Shown here piece after piece: positions 39,720 through 47,913 of a DNA stretch of 64,000 nt (position 1 is its first letter; every line of letters starts with the position of its first letter). The DNA is from Mycolicibacterium sp. MU0053 (GTDB lineage Bacteria > Actinomycetota > Actinomycetes > Mycobacteriales > Mycobacteriaceae). The position numbers and the translations under genes were made by a program. Below the pieces are notes generated by a model, which was given only the letters and a program-made list of their open reading frames with translations, searched no databases and was not told the origin of the DNA. The stretch lies in assembly GCF_963378095.1 (NCBI RefSeq), contig NZ_OY726397.1:5270001-5334000 (forward strand). Reading direction: 5' to 3'.

Positions 39720-41144
39720 CTACTGCGGCGCGTATCCCACCGCGGCTTTGGTCTCCAGGAACTCGTCGAAGGCGAAGGGTCCCCACTCGCGGCCGTTGCC
39801 GCTGCGCTTGTACCCGCCGAACGGTGCGCTGATGTCGAAGTTGTGGTTGATCGACACCGAACCCGCGCGGATTCTGCGCACCACCGCGCGGGCGGTCTCC
39901 AGATCCGCACCCGACACGTAACCGGCGAGCCCGTACTCGGTGTCGTTGGCGATCTCGACGGCCTGGTCCAGATCGTCGTAGCCGAGGATGCACAGCACCG
40001 GCCCGAAGATCTCCTCCTGCGCAATCGTCATGTCGTTGCGGACGTTGGCGAACACGGTGGGTTTGACGTAATAACCGGTCTCGAGTCCGTCGGGCCGACC
40101 GACGCCGCCGACGACCACGGTGGCGCCCTCATCGGCACCCTGCTGCAGCAGACCCTGAATCTTGTCGAACTGCACCTTCGAGGCCACCGGTCCGATCGCG
40201 GACTTGTCGGAAGGGTCGCCGACCTTGACCGCGGCCGCGGTCTCGCGGGCGATCGCGGCGGCCTCGTCCATGCGGGAGTTCGGCACCAGCATTCGGGACG
40301 GCGCGTTGCAGCTCTGCCCGCTGTTCACCATCATCACCGACACCCCGGCGGCCACGCTCTTGGCGAAGTCGGCGTCATCGAGCACGATGTTGGGGCTCTT
40401 GCCGCCGAGTTCCTGGGTGACCCGCTTGACCGTCGGGGCCGCGTTCCTGGCCACCTCGATGCCGGCACGGGTGGACCCGGTGAAGGACACCATGTCGATG
40501 TCGGGATGACTGGCCAGCGCGGTTCCCACGCCGGGTCCGTCGCCGTACACGAGGTTGTACACGCCGGCAGGGACCCCGGCGGCGTCGATGATCTCGGTGA
40601 AGATCTGCGCGGAGTAGGGCGCCACCTCGGAGGGTTTGAGCACCATGGTGTTGCCGGTCGCCAATGCGGGGAACACCTTGCAGGCGATCTGGTTGATCGG
40701 CCAGTTCCACGGCGTGATCATGCCGCAGACCCCGATCGGTTCCTTGACCACCAGGGTGCTGCCGTGCTGCTCCTCGAACTCGAACTTCTTCAGCGCCTCG
40801 ATCGCGGTGGCCAGATGCCCCATGCCCATCTGGACCTGGGGACCGGCCGCCAGGGACGCCGGCGCACCCATCTCCTCATTGACCGCGTCGGCCAGGTCGG
40901 CGGAACGGTTCTGGTACTCGGCCAGGATCGCTGCCAGCAGGGCCAGGCGTTCGTCCCGAGTCGTCAGCGACCAGGTGGTGAACGCCTTGCGGGCGGCTTC
41001 GACCGCGGCGTCGACGTCCGCCGCGCCGCCGAGAGCGATACGCCCGGAGATTTGTTCGGTGGTGGGGTTGTCGACGTCGAGGCTCTTCGGCTCGATCGGA
41101 TCTACCCACTGGCCGTCGATGTAGAACTTCAGATATTCGCGCAT
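39720..41144 (-). CDS. NAD(P)-dependent aldehyde dehydrogenase
   Basis: 474 residues of the ALDH superfamily: PWNWPINQI, FTGSTRAG, general base Glu245 (QELGGKSPN), nucleophile Cys279 (NSGQSCNAPSR) and EEIFGPVL near the C-terminus. It oxidises an aldehyde to the acid. Its position suggests it handles aldehydes made by the nearby carotenoid-cleavage oxygenase or the downstream SDR (inference). A TetR gene is encoded immediately upstream on the same strand. Confidence 0.92.
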   Translation of the reverse strand: MREYLKFYIDGQWVDPIEPKSLDVDNPTTEQISGRIALGGAADVDAAVEAARKAFTTWSLTTRDERLALLAAILAEYQNRSADLADAVNEEMGAPASLAAGPQVQMGMGHLATAIEALKKFEFEEQHGSTLVVKEPIGVCGMITPWNWPINQIACKVFPALATGNTMVLKPSEVAPYSAQIFTEIIDAAGVPAGVYNLVYGDGPGVGTALASHPDIDMVSFTGSTRAGIEVARNAAPTVKRVTQELGGKSPNIVLDDADFAKSVAAGVSVMMVNSGQSCNAPSRMLVPNSRMDEAAAIARETAAAVKVGDPSDKSAIGPVASKVQFDKIQGLLQQGADEGATVVVGGVGRPDGLETGYYVKPTVFANVRNDMTIAQEEIFGPVLCILGYDDLDQAVEIANDTEYGLAGYVSGADLETARAVVRRIRAGSVSINHNFDISAPFGGYKRSGNGREWGPFAFDEFLETKAAVGYAPQ

Positions 41145-41205
41145 GGCTCCACTCTTCCAGACACTTCCCGCCTCGGGCCGGCTGTGGACGGATCCGCGCC
41201 GGCCC

Positions 41206-41823
41206 TCAGCCGGTTCGGGTGTCCCGGCCGTGCGGTGCCCGCAAGCCGAGAGTGCGACGCCCGGCCGCGATCAGCGCATCACGCAATGCCGCCTCGTCGA
41301 CGTCACCGAAGTCGGCTCCAGCGGCCGACGCGATCCCCGCCATCACCAGCCCGGCCTTCACCTGTCCGCCCAGCCCGGGTTCGACCTCGGCGAATAGTGC
41401 CATCTGGCGTTCGACGACGGCGCCCCACTCGGCGCGGGTACGCAGCAGCGCGACCACGCCGGGGTCGCCGGTGAGCAGTGGCAGCAACTCACGCTGCGAT
41501 GCGGCCAGCGCGGCGTATCCGACGAGCATGTGGTCGGCGCGGGCGCGGGCGCCGCGGTGCGACTCGGCGGCGTCGACGAGCGCCGTCACCTCGGCGATCA
41601 GCGGTTCCATCACCGCGGTCAGGAGCTCTTCACGGGTGCGGAAGTGGTGGTAGATCGCGGACTTGGTCAGTCCGAGCTCCTCGGAGATCATCTGCAACGA
41701 GGTGCCGGCGACGCTGTGCCGTTTGAACAGCTCGATCGCGACGTCGATGAGGCGCTGCCGGGTGGGTCCGTTGGATTCGGTCGAGTGTCCGCTCACACGT
41801 TGCCTTTCTGGCATTGCTGACAT
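41206..41823 (-). CDS. TetR-family regulator
   Basis: About 205 residues. Helix-turn-helix TSLQMISEELGLTKSAIYHHFRTREELL, then an alanine-rich ligand-binding domain. The start is ambiguous (ATG 41823 or 41814, GTG 41826). It is divergent from the SDR gene at 41946, and a symmetrical operator lies between them. On the minus strand a possible -10 TACGAT overlaps that operator, so it should repress itself. It may also control the downstream aldehyde dehydrogenase. Confidence 0.9.
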   Translation of the reverse strand: MSAMPERQRVSGHSTESNGPTRQRLIDVAIELFKRHSVAGTSLQMISEELGLTKSAIYHHFRTREELLTAVMEPLIAEVTALVDAAESHRGARARADHMLVGYAALAASQRELLPLLTGDPGVVALLRTRAEWGAVVERQMALFAEVEPGLGGQVKAGLVMAGIASAAGADFGDVDEAALRDALIAAGRRTLGLRAPHGRDTRTG

Positions 41824-41844
41824 CACACATTCATGGTGACCGAT

Positions 41845-41896
41845 CGTACAGGAAACTACTGTACGTTTGGTCAGGCACAGCTTTACGTTTGGTCAG
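41845..41896. promoter_or_regulatory. Operator between divergent TetR and SDR genes, plus direct repeats
   Basis: An inverted repeat CGTACAG (41845-41851), 7 bases, CTGTACG (41859-41865). Overlapping its right end, TACGTTTGGTCAG occurs twice with a 22-base period (41862-41874 and 41884-41896). The inverted repeat is probably the TetR site. The direct repeats may be a second, activator-type site for the SDR promoter. Confidence 0.6.
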
Positions 41897-41945
41897 CAGT
41901 TCGGGCAGTGCACCCCAGACGTCGAACCACTGAAAGAGGACCGCC

Positions 41946-42800
41946 ATGTCGATCGACTTCGACCAGAAGGAACGGACCGCGTTCGACCTGTCCAACAAGG
42001 TCGTCGTCGTGGTGGGCGCCGGCCAGAGCCCCGGCCCCGGCCTGGGCAACGGGCGGGCCATCTCGATGCTGGCCGCCCGCCACGGCGCCGAGGTGGTCGC
42101 GGTGGACCTGAACCCGACGGCCGTGAAGGAGACGGTCGAGCTGATCATCGCCGAGGGCGGCAGCGCCTACGCCGTGGAGGCGGACGTCGCCGACAAGGAC
42201 GACTGCCAACGCATCTTCGACACGGCGATGGCGACCAGCGGACGGGTGGACGGCATGGTCTACAGCGTCGCGACGAATCCGCCGTTCGACTTCGAAACGA
42301 ACTCGATGACCCTGGAGAACTTCAACCGTGGCATCACCGTCAACATGCTGGGCTGCTATCACTGCAATCTCTTTGCCGCGCAATGCATGGAGCAGAACCC
42401 CGGTGACACCACCGGGAGCATTGTCAACATCTCCTCGATCGCGAGCATGAAGAACGAGATCGGCATGAACGTCGGCATCATGCCCTACGCGCTGGGCAAG
42501 TGCGGGCTGAACCAGATCACCGAGATCGCCGCCGTGCAATACGCCGGAGCGGGCATCCGCGTCAACACGTTGATGCTGGGTCCGATCGACTCCGTGCTGG
42601 CCAACCGCGACTCGCAATCATTGTTCGGCGTCGACGCCGACGAAGCGACCGAGCGACACAACGAGGTCGTCAAGCTCAAGATGGGCCGGGGCAGCGTCTG
42701 GGAATCCGCTTATGCCGCAATGTATCTGCTCGCCGACGAGTCACGGTTCATGACCGGGCAGCAACTCCGTCTCGATGGCGGCGCCACCCTGGTGCGATGA
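41946..42800 (+). CDS. Short-chain dehydrogenase/reductase (SDR)
   Basis: 284 residues. The glycine-rich loop is extended (GAGQSPGPGLGNGRA), VDLNPTAVKE follows beta-2, catalytic Ser is in NISSIAS and YALGKCG supplies the Tyr-x3-Lys. C-terminal TGQQLRLDGGATLVR. The long loop resembles mycobacterial SDRs of steroid or lipid catabolism. AAAGAGGA precedes the ATG. Controlled by the divergent TetR protein; co-located with aldehyde dehydrogenase and an MpaB-like protein. Confidence 0.88.
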   Translation: MSIDFDQKERTAFDLSNKVVVVVGAGQSPGPGLGNGRAISMLAARHGAEVVAVDLNPTAVKETVELIIAEGGSAYAVEADVADKDDCQRIFDTAMATSGRVDGMVYSVATNPPFDFETNSMTLENFNRGITVNMLGCYHCNLFAAQCMEQNPGDTTGSIVNISSIASMKNEIGMNVGIMPYALGKCGLNQITEIAAVQYAGAGIRVNTLMLGPIDSVLANRDSQSLFGVDADEATERHNEVVKLKMGRGSVWESAYAAMYLLADESRFMTGQQLRLDGGATLVR

Positions 42801-42825
42801 CCCACCACGCGGCCCCCGTCGGAGG

Positions 42826-44046
42826 TCAGGCGACCTGGCTGACCTGCACGGCGGACTCGCCGATGGTGGCCGCGTCGGTACCGATCATGGTGCGCAACAA
42901 CTTCCGGTGCTCGCGGCGACCACGGTGGTCGGCACGCTCCATGCCGCCCGGCACGGCGAGGGCGGCCACGCTGCGCGCGAGGTTCAGCGGCAGCCGCAGC
43001 AGCGGATACCACGGCAGCGAGTGGGATGGCAGGCCCAGGGACTGCACGGCGCGCCGGCCCAGGAATGCACTGGTGATCGAAAGGTGCTGGGCGCGCGCGA
43101 GCCTGCGCCGCAGCCCCGGCAGGGTGTCGTAGTGCCAGGCCAGCGGGTCCTCGACCATAGGGACAGCCAACTGTCGGCTTGATTCGTCGGGCGCGGCCAG
43201 CGCCGACAGCGTGTGGGCCAGCACGCGGACGCTATCGCGGAAATCCCTTGGCAGCCATTGGTCTTCGACGCCGATCAACCACCCGACGTAGCGGGTGAGG
43301 TGGGCGACCGCACTGTACTCGGAGGGCGACAGGATGACTCCCATTCCGACGGCCCCCACGGCGGGCGCGACGAGCGCACCGACCAGCGTCGCGGCCATGT
43401 CGGTCTGGTTGACCGGCAGCCCCCACTCGTCGGCGCGCCAGTCGGGCATGGCCGACACGTGCCGACGGACGAAGGAATGGATCAGCCGCACCCGGAGGGT
43501 GGATCGGTAGCCGGCGCCGAGGGGTTCGAGCCCGTCTTCGGAGATGACGTCCATGGCCCACTGCATCGTTTCGGCGAACCGCTTGTTGGAACCCTTCTCC
43601 AGCGCGCCGGTGCGAATCAGTGTCTTGTTGAACCCCGAGAACTGATAGCCGCCGAGCAGGGACACATCGCGGGCGACATACATGCCGTCGGCACCGCCGC
43701 GCCGCAGCGCGCGCTGTCCCTTGCGCACCATGTCGGCGTCCACCCAGTCCGGCGGCGCCTCATATGTGTGAAAGAAGTCGCGCAAGGGTTGCGGGGCGTC
43801 CGGAATGCCGGCGATGCCGTCGTGGAGGGCGCGCTCGAACAACGGCCGCGTCTGCTCCATCCCGGTGGCGGCCATCCACTCGACGAGTCGGTCCATCGGC
43901 CCGTCACCGACGGTGAGCCGTTCACCGAGGACCTGCCACTGCTGCTCCGTTGGCTTCCTGATCGCCAGGGCCGTCGCGATGGCACGCACGCCCGCCGGAA
44001 TGGGCCGCGGACGGTCGGGGTGGCGCGTCGGAATGGGCACGTTCAT
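42826..44046 (-). CDS. Oxygenase MpaB-like protein (DUF2236)
   Basis: 406 residues of the DUF2236/latex-clearing-protein-like family. Family features include YVARDVSLLGGYQFSG, the histidine-containing RVRLIHSFVRRHV, and GLPVNQTDMAATLVG. Characterised relatives (Lcp, fungal MpaB) are heme b oxygenases that cleave isoprenoid C=C bonds; this has not been shown for the mycobacterial members. It converges with the SDR gene, 25 bases apart. A second family member is encoded at 51507. Confidence 0.83.
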   Translation of the reverse strand: MNVPIPTRHPDRPRPIPAGVRAIATALAIRKPTEQQWQVLGERLTVGDGPMDRLVEWMAATGMEQTRPLFERALHDGIAGIPDAPQPLRDFFHTYEAPPDWVDADMVRKGQRALRRGGADGMYVARDVSLLGGYQFSGFNKTLIRTGALEKGSNKRFAETMQWAMDVISEDGLEPLGAGYRSTLRVRLIHSFVRRHVSAMPDWRADEWGLPVNQTDMAATLVGALVAPAVGAVGMGVILSPSEYSAVAHLTRYVGWLIGVEDQWLPRDFRDSVRVLAHTLSALAAPDESSRQLAVPMVEDPLAWHYDTLPGLRRRLARAQHLSITSAFLGRRAVQSLGLPSHSLPWYPLLRLPLNLARSVAALAVPGGMERADHRGRREHRKLLRTMIGTDAATIGESAVQVSQVA

Positions 44047-44071
44047 GGCAGGCGTTCTCCCGATCCCTGTT

Positions 44072-44089
44072 TGACAACGGGTGTAGTCA
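44072..44089 (-). promoter_or_regulatory. Possible imperfect operator upstream of the MpaB-like gene
   Basis: TGACAAC, 4 bases, GTAGTCA is symmetrical except for one position per arm and lies 26 bases upstream of the MpaB-like ATG. On the minus strand TAGCGT (44093-44098) is a possible -10 just beyond it, so a protein bound here would sit at the transcription start. A TetR-type repressor site is plausible but unproven. Confidence 0.35.
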
Positions 44090-44175
44090 TAACGCTAGAC
44101 CGGGCGGCGCGGCACTGTCAACGAAGGAATGCGGCGACCACTGCCGGCCGTGCGGTGACACTCAGTGCCGCGCGG

Positions 44176-45267
44176 TCAGCGGCGCGGCAGCGTGGTGATG
44201 TGCACGTGGTCGAAGTGGCCGTAACCGCTGGCCTGCGGACCGGCCGGCGTGTAGTACGTGCCCCGCCAGATCACATCTTGGAGCCCCAGGCGGCCCGCAT
44301 TCGCCATCGCGAACTCGAGAATCTGGTCGCCGAGCGCGATGCCCTCGGGGCTGCTGTGGTTGGGAATCATGATGTCGATCGCGAGGCCGCGGGGATGCCA
44401 CGGCTTGGAGTCCGGCCGGACCCCGTCGATGTGGTTGACCTGGGGAAACCGTGCGCTGACGGCGCGGGCGGCCAGGACGGTGTTGGCCTGCAGGCCGGCC
44501 TCGTTCGCGACGCCGACCGGCAGCGCCTCCGGGATGTCGATGCGGGCGGCCGCCAGGGACGGCTCGGGCATCGCGACAATTGCCGGGTCTTCGGGCGCGG
44601 GCTCATTCGGCGGCGGTGGCGGTGGCAGCGCGCTGTCGATCACCGCCTGCTGTTCGGGGGTCAGCGCCGCGTACTGCGCCTCCGCGGCGGCGATCTGGCG
44701 CAGCAGTTCCTGCCACTTGGCCTGCAGGTCCGCCCGTACCGCGGTGGCCTGTTCGGCGGCGGCGCGGGCCTCGGCGGCCGAGCGCTCCGAGGCCTGGGCG
44801 GCGGCGCCCGCCTGCTCGCGTCCCGCCCGGTAGCCCTTCATCTGCTCCGCGGTGGTTCTCTCGATCACGCGCTGCAGCGCCAGCCGGTCGATCAACCGTT
44901 GGGGCGAGGATGCGGTCAACACCGCCGCCATCTGGCCGTCGCGGCCACTCATGTAGGTCATCGCCGCCACCCGGTCGACCGCCGCCTGATAGGGCGCCAG
45001 CTGGGCGTTCGCGGCCGCAAGGGCCTCGAGGTCGGCGCGGTGGCGGTCCTCGGCCGCGGTCTGGGCGGCCAGTCGGGCGTCGGCATCGTGTTGAGCGGCC
45101 GTGACGGCCTCGCGGGTCTGCACGGCTTGACTGGACAGTTCGGTGAGCCTGGACAGCGCATCGTCCGCCGGGTCGGCATGCACGTCGGCCATCAACAGCG
45201 CCGCCGCCAGCACCGCGGCCGCGGAAGCGCACACCGCTCGCCGAAGTGAGTGGCGCACCCCGGTCAT
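44176..45267 (-). CDS. Secreted coiled-coil cell-wall protein
   Basis: 363 residues from ATG 45267. Signal peptide to about residue 29 (AVLAAALLMADVHA), a long alpha-helical coiled coil (about 30-205) rich in Ala, Gln and Glu like that of RipA/RipC N-termini, a proline linker (PPPPPPNEP), and a C-terminal domain (about 255-363) with NHIDGVRPDSKPWHPRGLAIDIMIPNH and YGHFDHVHIT. The His/Asp pattern resembles D,D-peptidase (LAS-type metallopeptidase) folds, but activity is not assured. Probably a regulator of peptidoglycan hydrolysis at the envelope. Confidence 0.8.
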   Translation of the reverse strand: MTGVRHSLRRAVCASAAAVLAAALLMADVHADPADDALSRLTELSSQAVQTREAVTAAQHDADARLAAQTAAEDRHRADLEALAAANAQLAPYQAAVDRVAAMTYMSGRDGQMAAVLTASSPQRLIDRLALQRVIERTTAEQMKGYRAGREQAGAAAQASERSAAEARAAAEQATAVRADLQAKWQELLRQIAAAEAQYAALTPEQQAVIDSALPPPPPPNEPAPEDPAIVAMPEPSLAAARIDIPEALPVGVANEAGLQANTVLAARAVSARFPQVNHIDGVRPDSKPWHPRGLAIDIMIPNHSSPEGIALGDQILEFAMANAGRLGLQDVIWRGTYYTPAGPQASGYGHFDHVHITTLPRR

Positions 45268-45427
45268 ACGGATAGTCACGATCCTTCGCTGCAAGGACCG
45301 CTTCAGGCCCAGCTTGTCTACGTCCCCGGACAGGTTACGAACTGGCCATGACGATGTCCACCCACACCTTGGTTCGGTCGCGGCTGAACTCGGTGCGCCG
45401 ACGCCGCGCGGGGCTACCCTCGATTCG

Positions 45428-46849
45428 GTGACGGTGTCACGATTTCGCCTGACCCGGCTCTGGGCCGTCGGCACCGTCGTGTTCGCTATCACCGCCGCCC
45501 CGGCTTGCGGGCATTCCGCGGCCCCGCCCCCGGCCACCGGTACGCCGACGACGACTGTCGCGACGACCGCGTCGCCGACCCCCGTCGTCGCCGAGGTGAT
45601 CCCGAGCGGTGACTTCTCCCCCGTGTCCCGGCTCGTCGAGAAGGCGGTGGCCGCGCAGCGGCTGCCCGGCGCCGTGGTCCAGGTCGGACACGCCGGCAAC
45701 GTCGTGTTCCGCCAGGCCTTCGGCTCGCGCAAGCTGGCCGGCGAACCAGGGTTGGACGGCGCACCTGCCCCCGCGGAGCCGATGACCGAGGACACCATCT
45801 TCGACGTGGCCTCGTTGACCAAGAGCCTGGCGACCGCGACCGCCGTCCTGCAGCTGTACGAGCAAGGCCAGGTCCGGATCGATGAGCCGGTGCAGACGTA
45901 TCTGCCCGCCTTCAACCCGGCCGACGATCCGCGCCGTGCGCGGGTGACCCTGCGCATGTTGCTCACCCACACCTCGGGCATTGCCGGAGACTTGAGTCTG
46001 GACGGTCCGTGGGGACTGGACGAGGCCGACAAGGCCCAGGGGATCCGCCGTGCCCTCGCCGCGTGGGTGGTGTTCGATCCCGGAGAGCTCTTCCACTACT
46101 CCGACATCAACTTCATCATCCTCGGTGCGGTGCTCGAGCAGCTCACGGGCGAAACCGAAGATGTCTACGTGCACGAGAACGTGCTTGTCCCACTGGACAT
46201 GTGGGACACGCGTTATCTGCCTGCGACCAAAGCCTGTGGCCCGCACCGAATCCGGGGGACTGCGATCGTCCCCGATCCGAATGGAGCTCAGGTGAACGGC
46301 TGCCCGGCTGGCACGTGGAGCACCGACCTGCTGCCGCGCATCGCGCCGACCGCGCTCGATGAGGACACTCCAGGGCTCAACCCCCACTACGGGCATCCGC
46401 TGCGCGGGACCGTGCACGATCCGACGGCACGCCGCATGGGTGGCGTGGCCGGCAGTGCCGGAGTATTCACGACCGTGCACGACATGGGCCGGTTCGCGCA
46501 GGCGCTACTCGACCGGCTGGCCGGCCGTCCCAGCCCCTTCCCGCTGGCGCGATCGACCGTGGAATTGATGACGACTCCGCAGCAGCCCGCACCGGCGAAA
46601 CCCGACCTGCGTGGTTTCGGCTGGGACATCGATACCGCGCACTCCGGTCCGCGCGGCAGCGTCTTCCCTGTCGGCAGCTTCGGCCACACCGGGTTCACCG
46701 GGGTGACGTTGTGGATGGATCCGGGGTCGAACACCTACGTGGTTGTCCTGGCGAACGTGATCCATCAGCGCGGCGGTCCCCCCGTCACAGCGCTGAGTGG
46801 CGAAGTGGCGACCGAAACCGCACGCGCCCTGCATCTGTACGACAACTGA
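45428..46849 (+). CDS. Serine beta-lactamase-like hydrolase, probable lipoprotein
   Basis: 473 residues. A GTG start at 45428 lies 7 bases after TACCCT (45415-45420), a leaderless layout that decides between upstream starts. The signal peptide ends in ITAAPAC (Cys27, weak lipobox), then a Thr/Pro linker and a class C beta-lactamase-type domain: Ser129-L-T-K132, YSDIN and HTSG/FGHTGFTG. Relatives are esterases, D,D-peptidases or D-aminopeptidases. It diverges from the coiled-coil cell-wall gene, fitting an envelope role. Confidence 0.85.
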   Translation: MTVSRFRLTRLWAVGTVVFAITAAPACGHSAAPPPATGTPTTTVATTASPTPVVAEVIPSGDFSPVSRLVEKAVAAQRLPGAVVQVGHAGNVVFRQAFGSRKLAGEPGLDGAPAPAEPMTEDTIFDVASLTKSLATATAVLQLYEQGQVRIDEPVQTYLPAFNPADDPRRARVTLRMLLTHTSGIAGDLSLDGPWGLDEADKAQGIRRALAAWVVFDPGELFHYSDINFIILGAVLEQLTGETEDVYVHENVLVPLDMWDTRYLPATKACGPHRIRGTAIVPDPNGAQVNGCPAGTWSTDLLPRIAPTALDEDTPGLNPHYGHPLRGTVHDPTARRMGGVAGSAGVFTTVHDMGRFAQALLDRLAGRPSPFPLARSTVELMTTPQQPAPAKPDLRGFGWDIDTAHSGPRGSVFPVGSFGHTGFTGVTLWMDPGSNTYVVVLANVIHQRGGPPVTALSGEVATETARALHLYDN

Positions 46850-47092
46850 CATCCAAGGCGGGACGTTGAGCGCTTTCCTCGACGAGGGCGGGGTAGTGCG
46901 TGAGGTCGTGGAGCGCAATTCGCCGGCTTGGAATCCGACCATGGCGCTGGCTCCCGACGACCGCCGCTCCCGAGTCGTCGCTGTCACCGAAATGGGTAGG
47001 CAGGCTCGCGGGTGGAATATTCCGTGCGCTGTCGCGATTGAACATCGGATGGAGCCACCACCGAGACCGCAGCCCGAGAGGTATTCCCCGCC

Positions 47093-47854
47093 ATGAACAT
47101 TCACCTGTTCACCCGCCGCGTGCCCGCCTCGTCATCCGTCCGCAGCCGACGCGTACGAATCCTGTTGCAAGCCTTCGCCGTTAGCGCGGTCGGGGCAGCG
47201 GCCCTGCTAGGCGGATCCGGCTCGGCCGCGGCGGCACCGACCGGCATCGCCAGTACCGGCTGCACCGACGTAGAAGTGGTCTTCGCCCGCGGCACGTTCG
47301 AGGGACCAGGCATCGGCAAGGTCGGCGCCCCGTTCGTCGAGGCCCTCCGGAATCGGCTGCCCGGCCAGAGTGTCGGGGTCTACGCGGTCGACTACCCCGC
47401 CTCGACGGACTTTGCCCGCGCCGCCGACGGCGTAGCCGATGTCAGCAATCACCTCAGCGAGCTGGCCACCCGCTGCCCCAGCACCGATATCGTGCTCGGC
47501 GGCTACTCCCAAGGTGCCGCGGTCAGCGCCTACGCCACCAGCGACAGCGTCCCCGCCGGCTACGCGTTGCCCGCCGGCCTGTCCGGGCCGCTAGCACCGG
47601 CCGTGGCCAACAACGTTGCCGCCGTGGCGTTGTTCGGCAAGCCGTCCGCCGGCGTCGTGAACCTCCTGCAGCAAGGTGCGCCACCCATCACGATCGGGTC
47701 CGCCTTCGCGAGCAGGACCATCGATCTGTGCGCGCCTGGGGATCCGGTCTGCCAGGTGGGCAGCCTCGATCGCAAAGCGCACAGCGCCTACGTCAGCAAC
47801 GGGATGGCCGATCAAGCTGCCGACTTCGTTGCCCGGCAGATCGCCAGCCGCTGA
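47093..47854 (+). CDS. Cutinase-family serine esterase (Culp-like), secreted
   Basis: 253 residues. Signal peptide to about residue 48 (VSAVGAAALLGGSGSAAAAP), then a cutinase domain: CTDVEVVFARGTFE, nucleophile Ser139 in GGYSQGAA, Asp in LCAPGDPVC and His in AHSAYVSNG, with paired cysteines. Mycobacterial cutinase-like proteins are exported esterases or phospholipases. The 243 bases upstream hold nothing recognisable. Confidence 0.92.
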   Translation: MNIHLFTRRVPASSSVRSRRVRILLQAFAVSAVGAAALLGGSGSAAAAPTGIASTGCTDVEVVFARGTFEGPGIGKVGAPFVEALRNRLPGQSVGVYAVDYPASTDFARAADGVADVSNHLSELATRCPSTDIVLGGYSQGAAVSAYATSDSVPAGYALPAGLSGPLAPAVANNVAAVALFGKPSAGVVNLLQQGAPPITIGSAFASRTIDLCAPGDPVCQVGSLDRKAHSAYVSNGMADQAADFVARQIASR

Positions 47855-47913
47855 CGCGGCGGCACCACATCCGGCCCGGACAAGAACGCCCATGCTCACC
47901 GCAGACCTCGCCG

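Noticed and set aside
45268..46032. Long N-terminal extension of the coiled-coil cell-wall protein frame
   Set aside because: It overlaps the serine-hydrolase gene on the opposite strand, is low-complexity, and the signal peptide begins at 45267.
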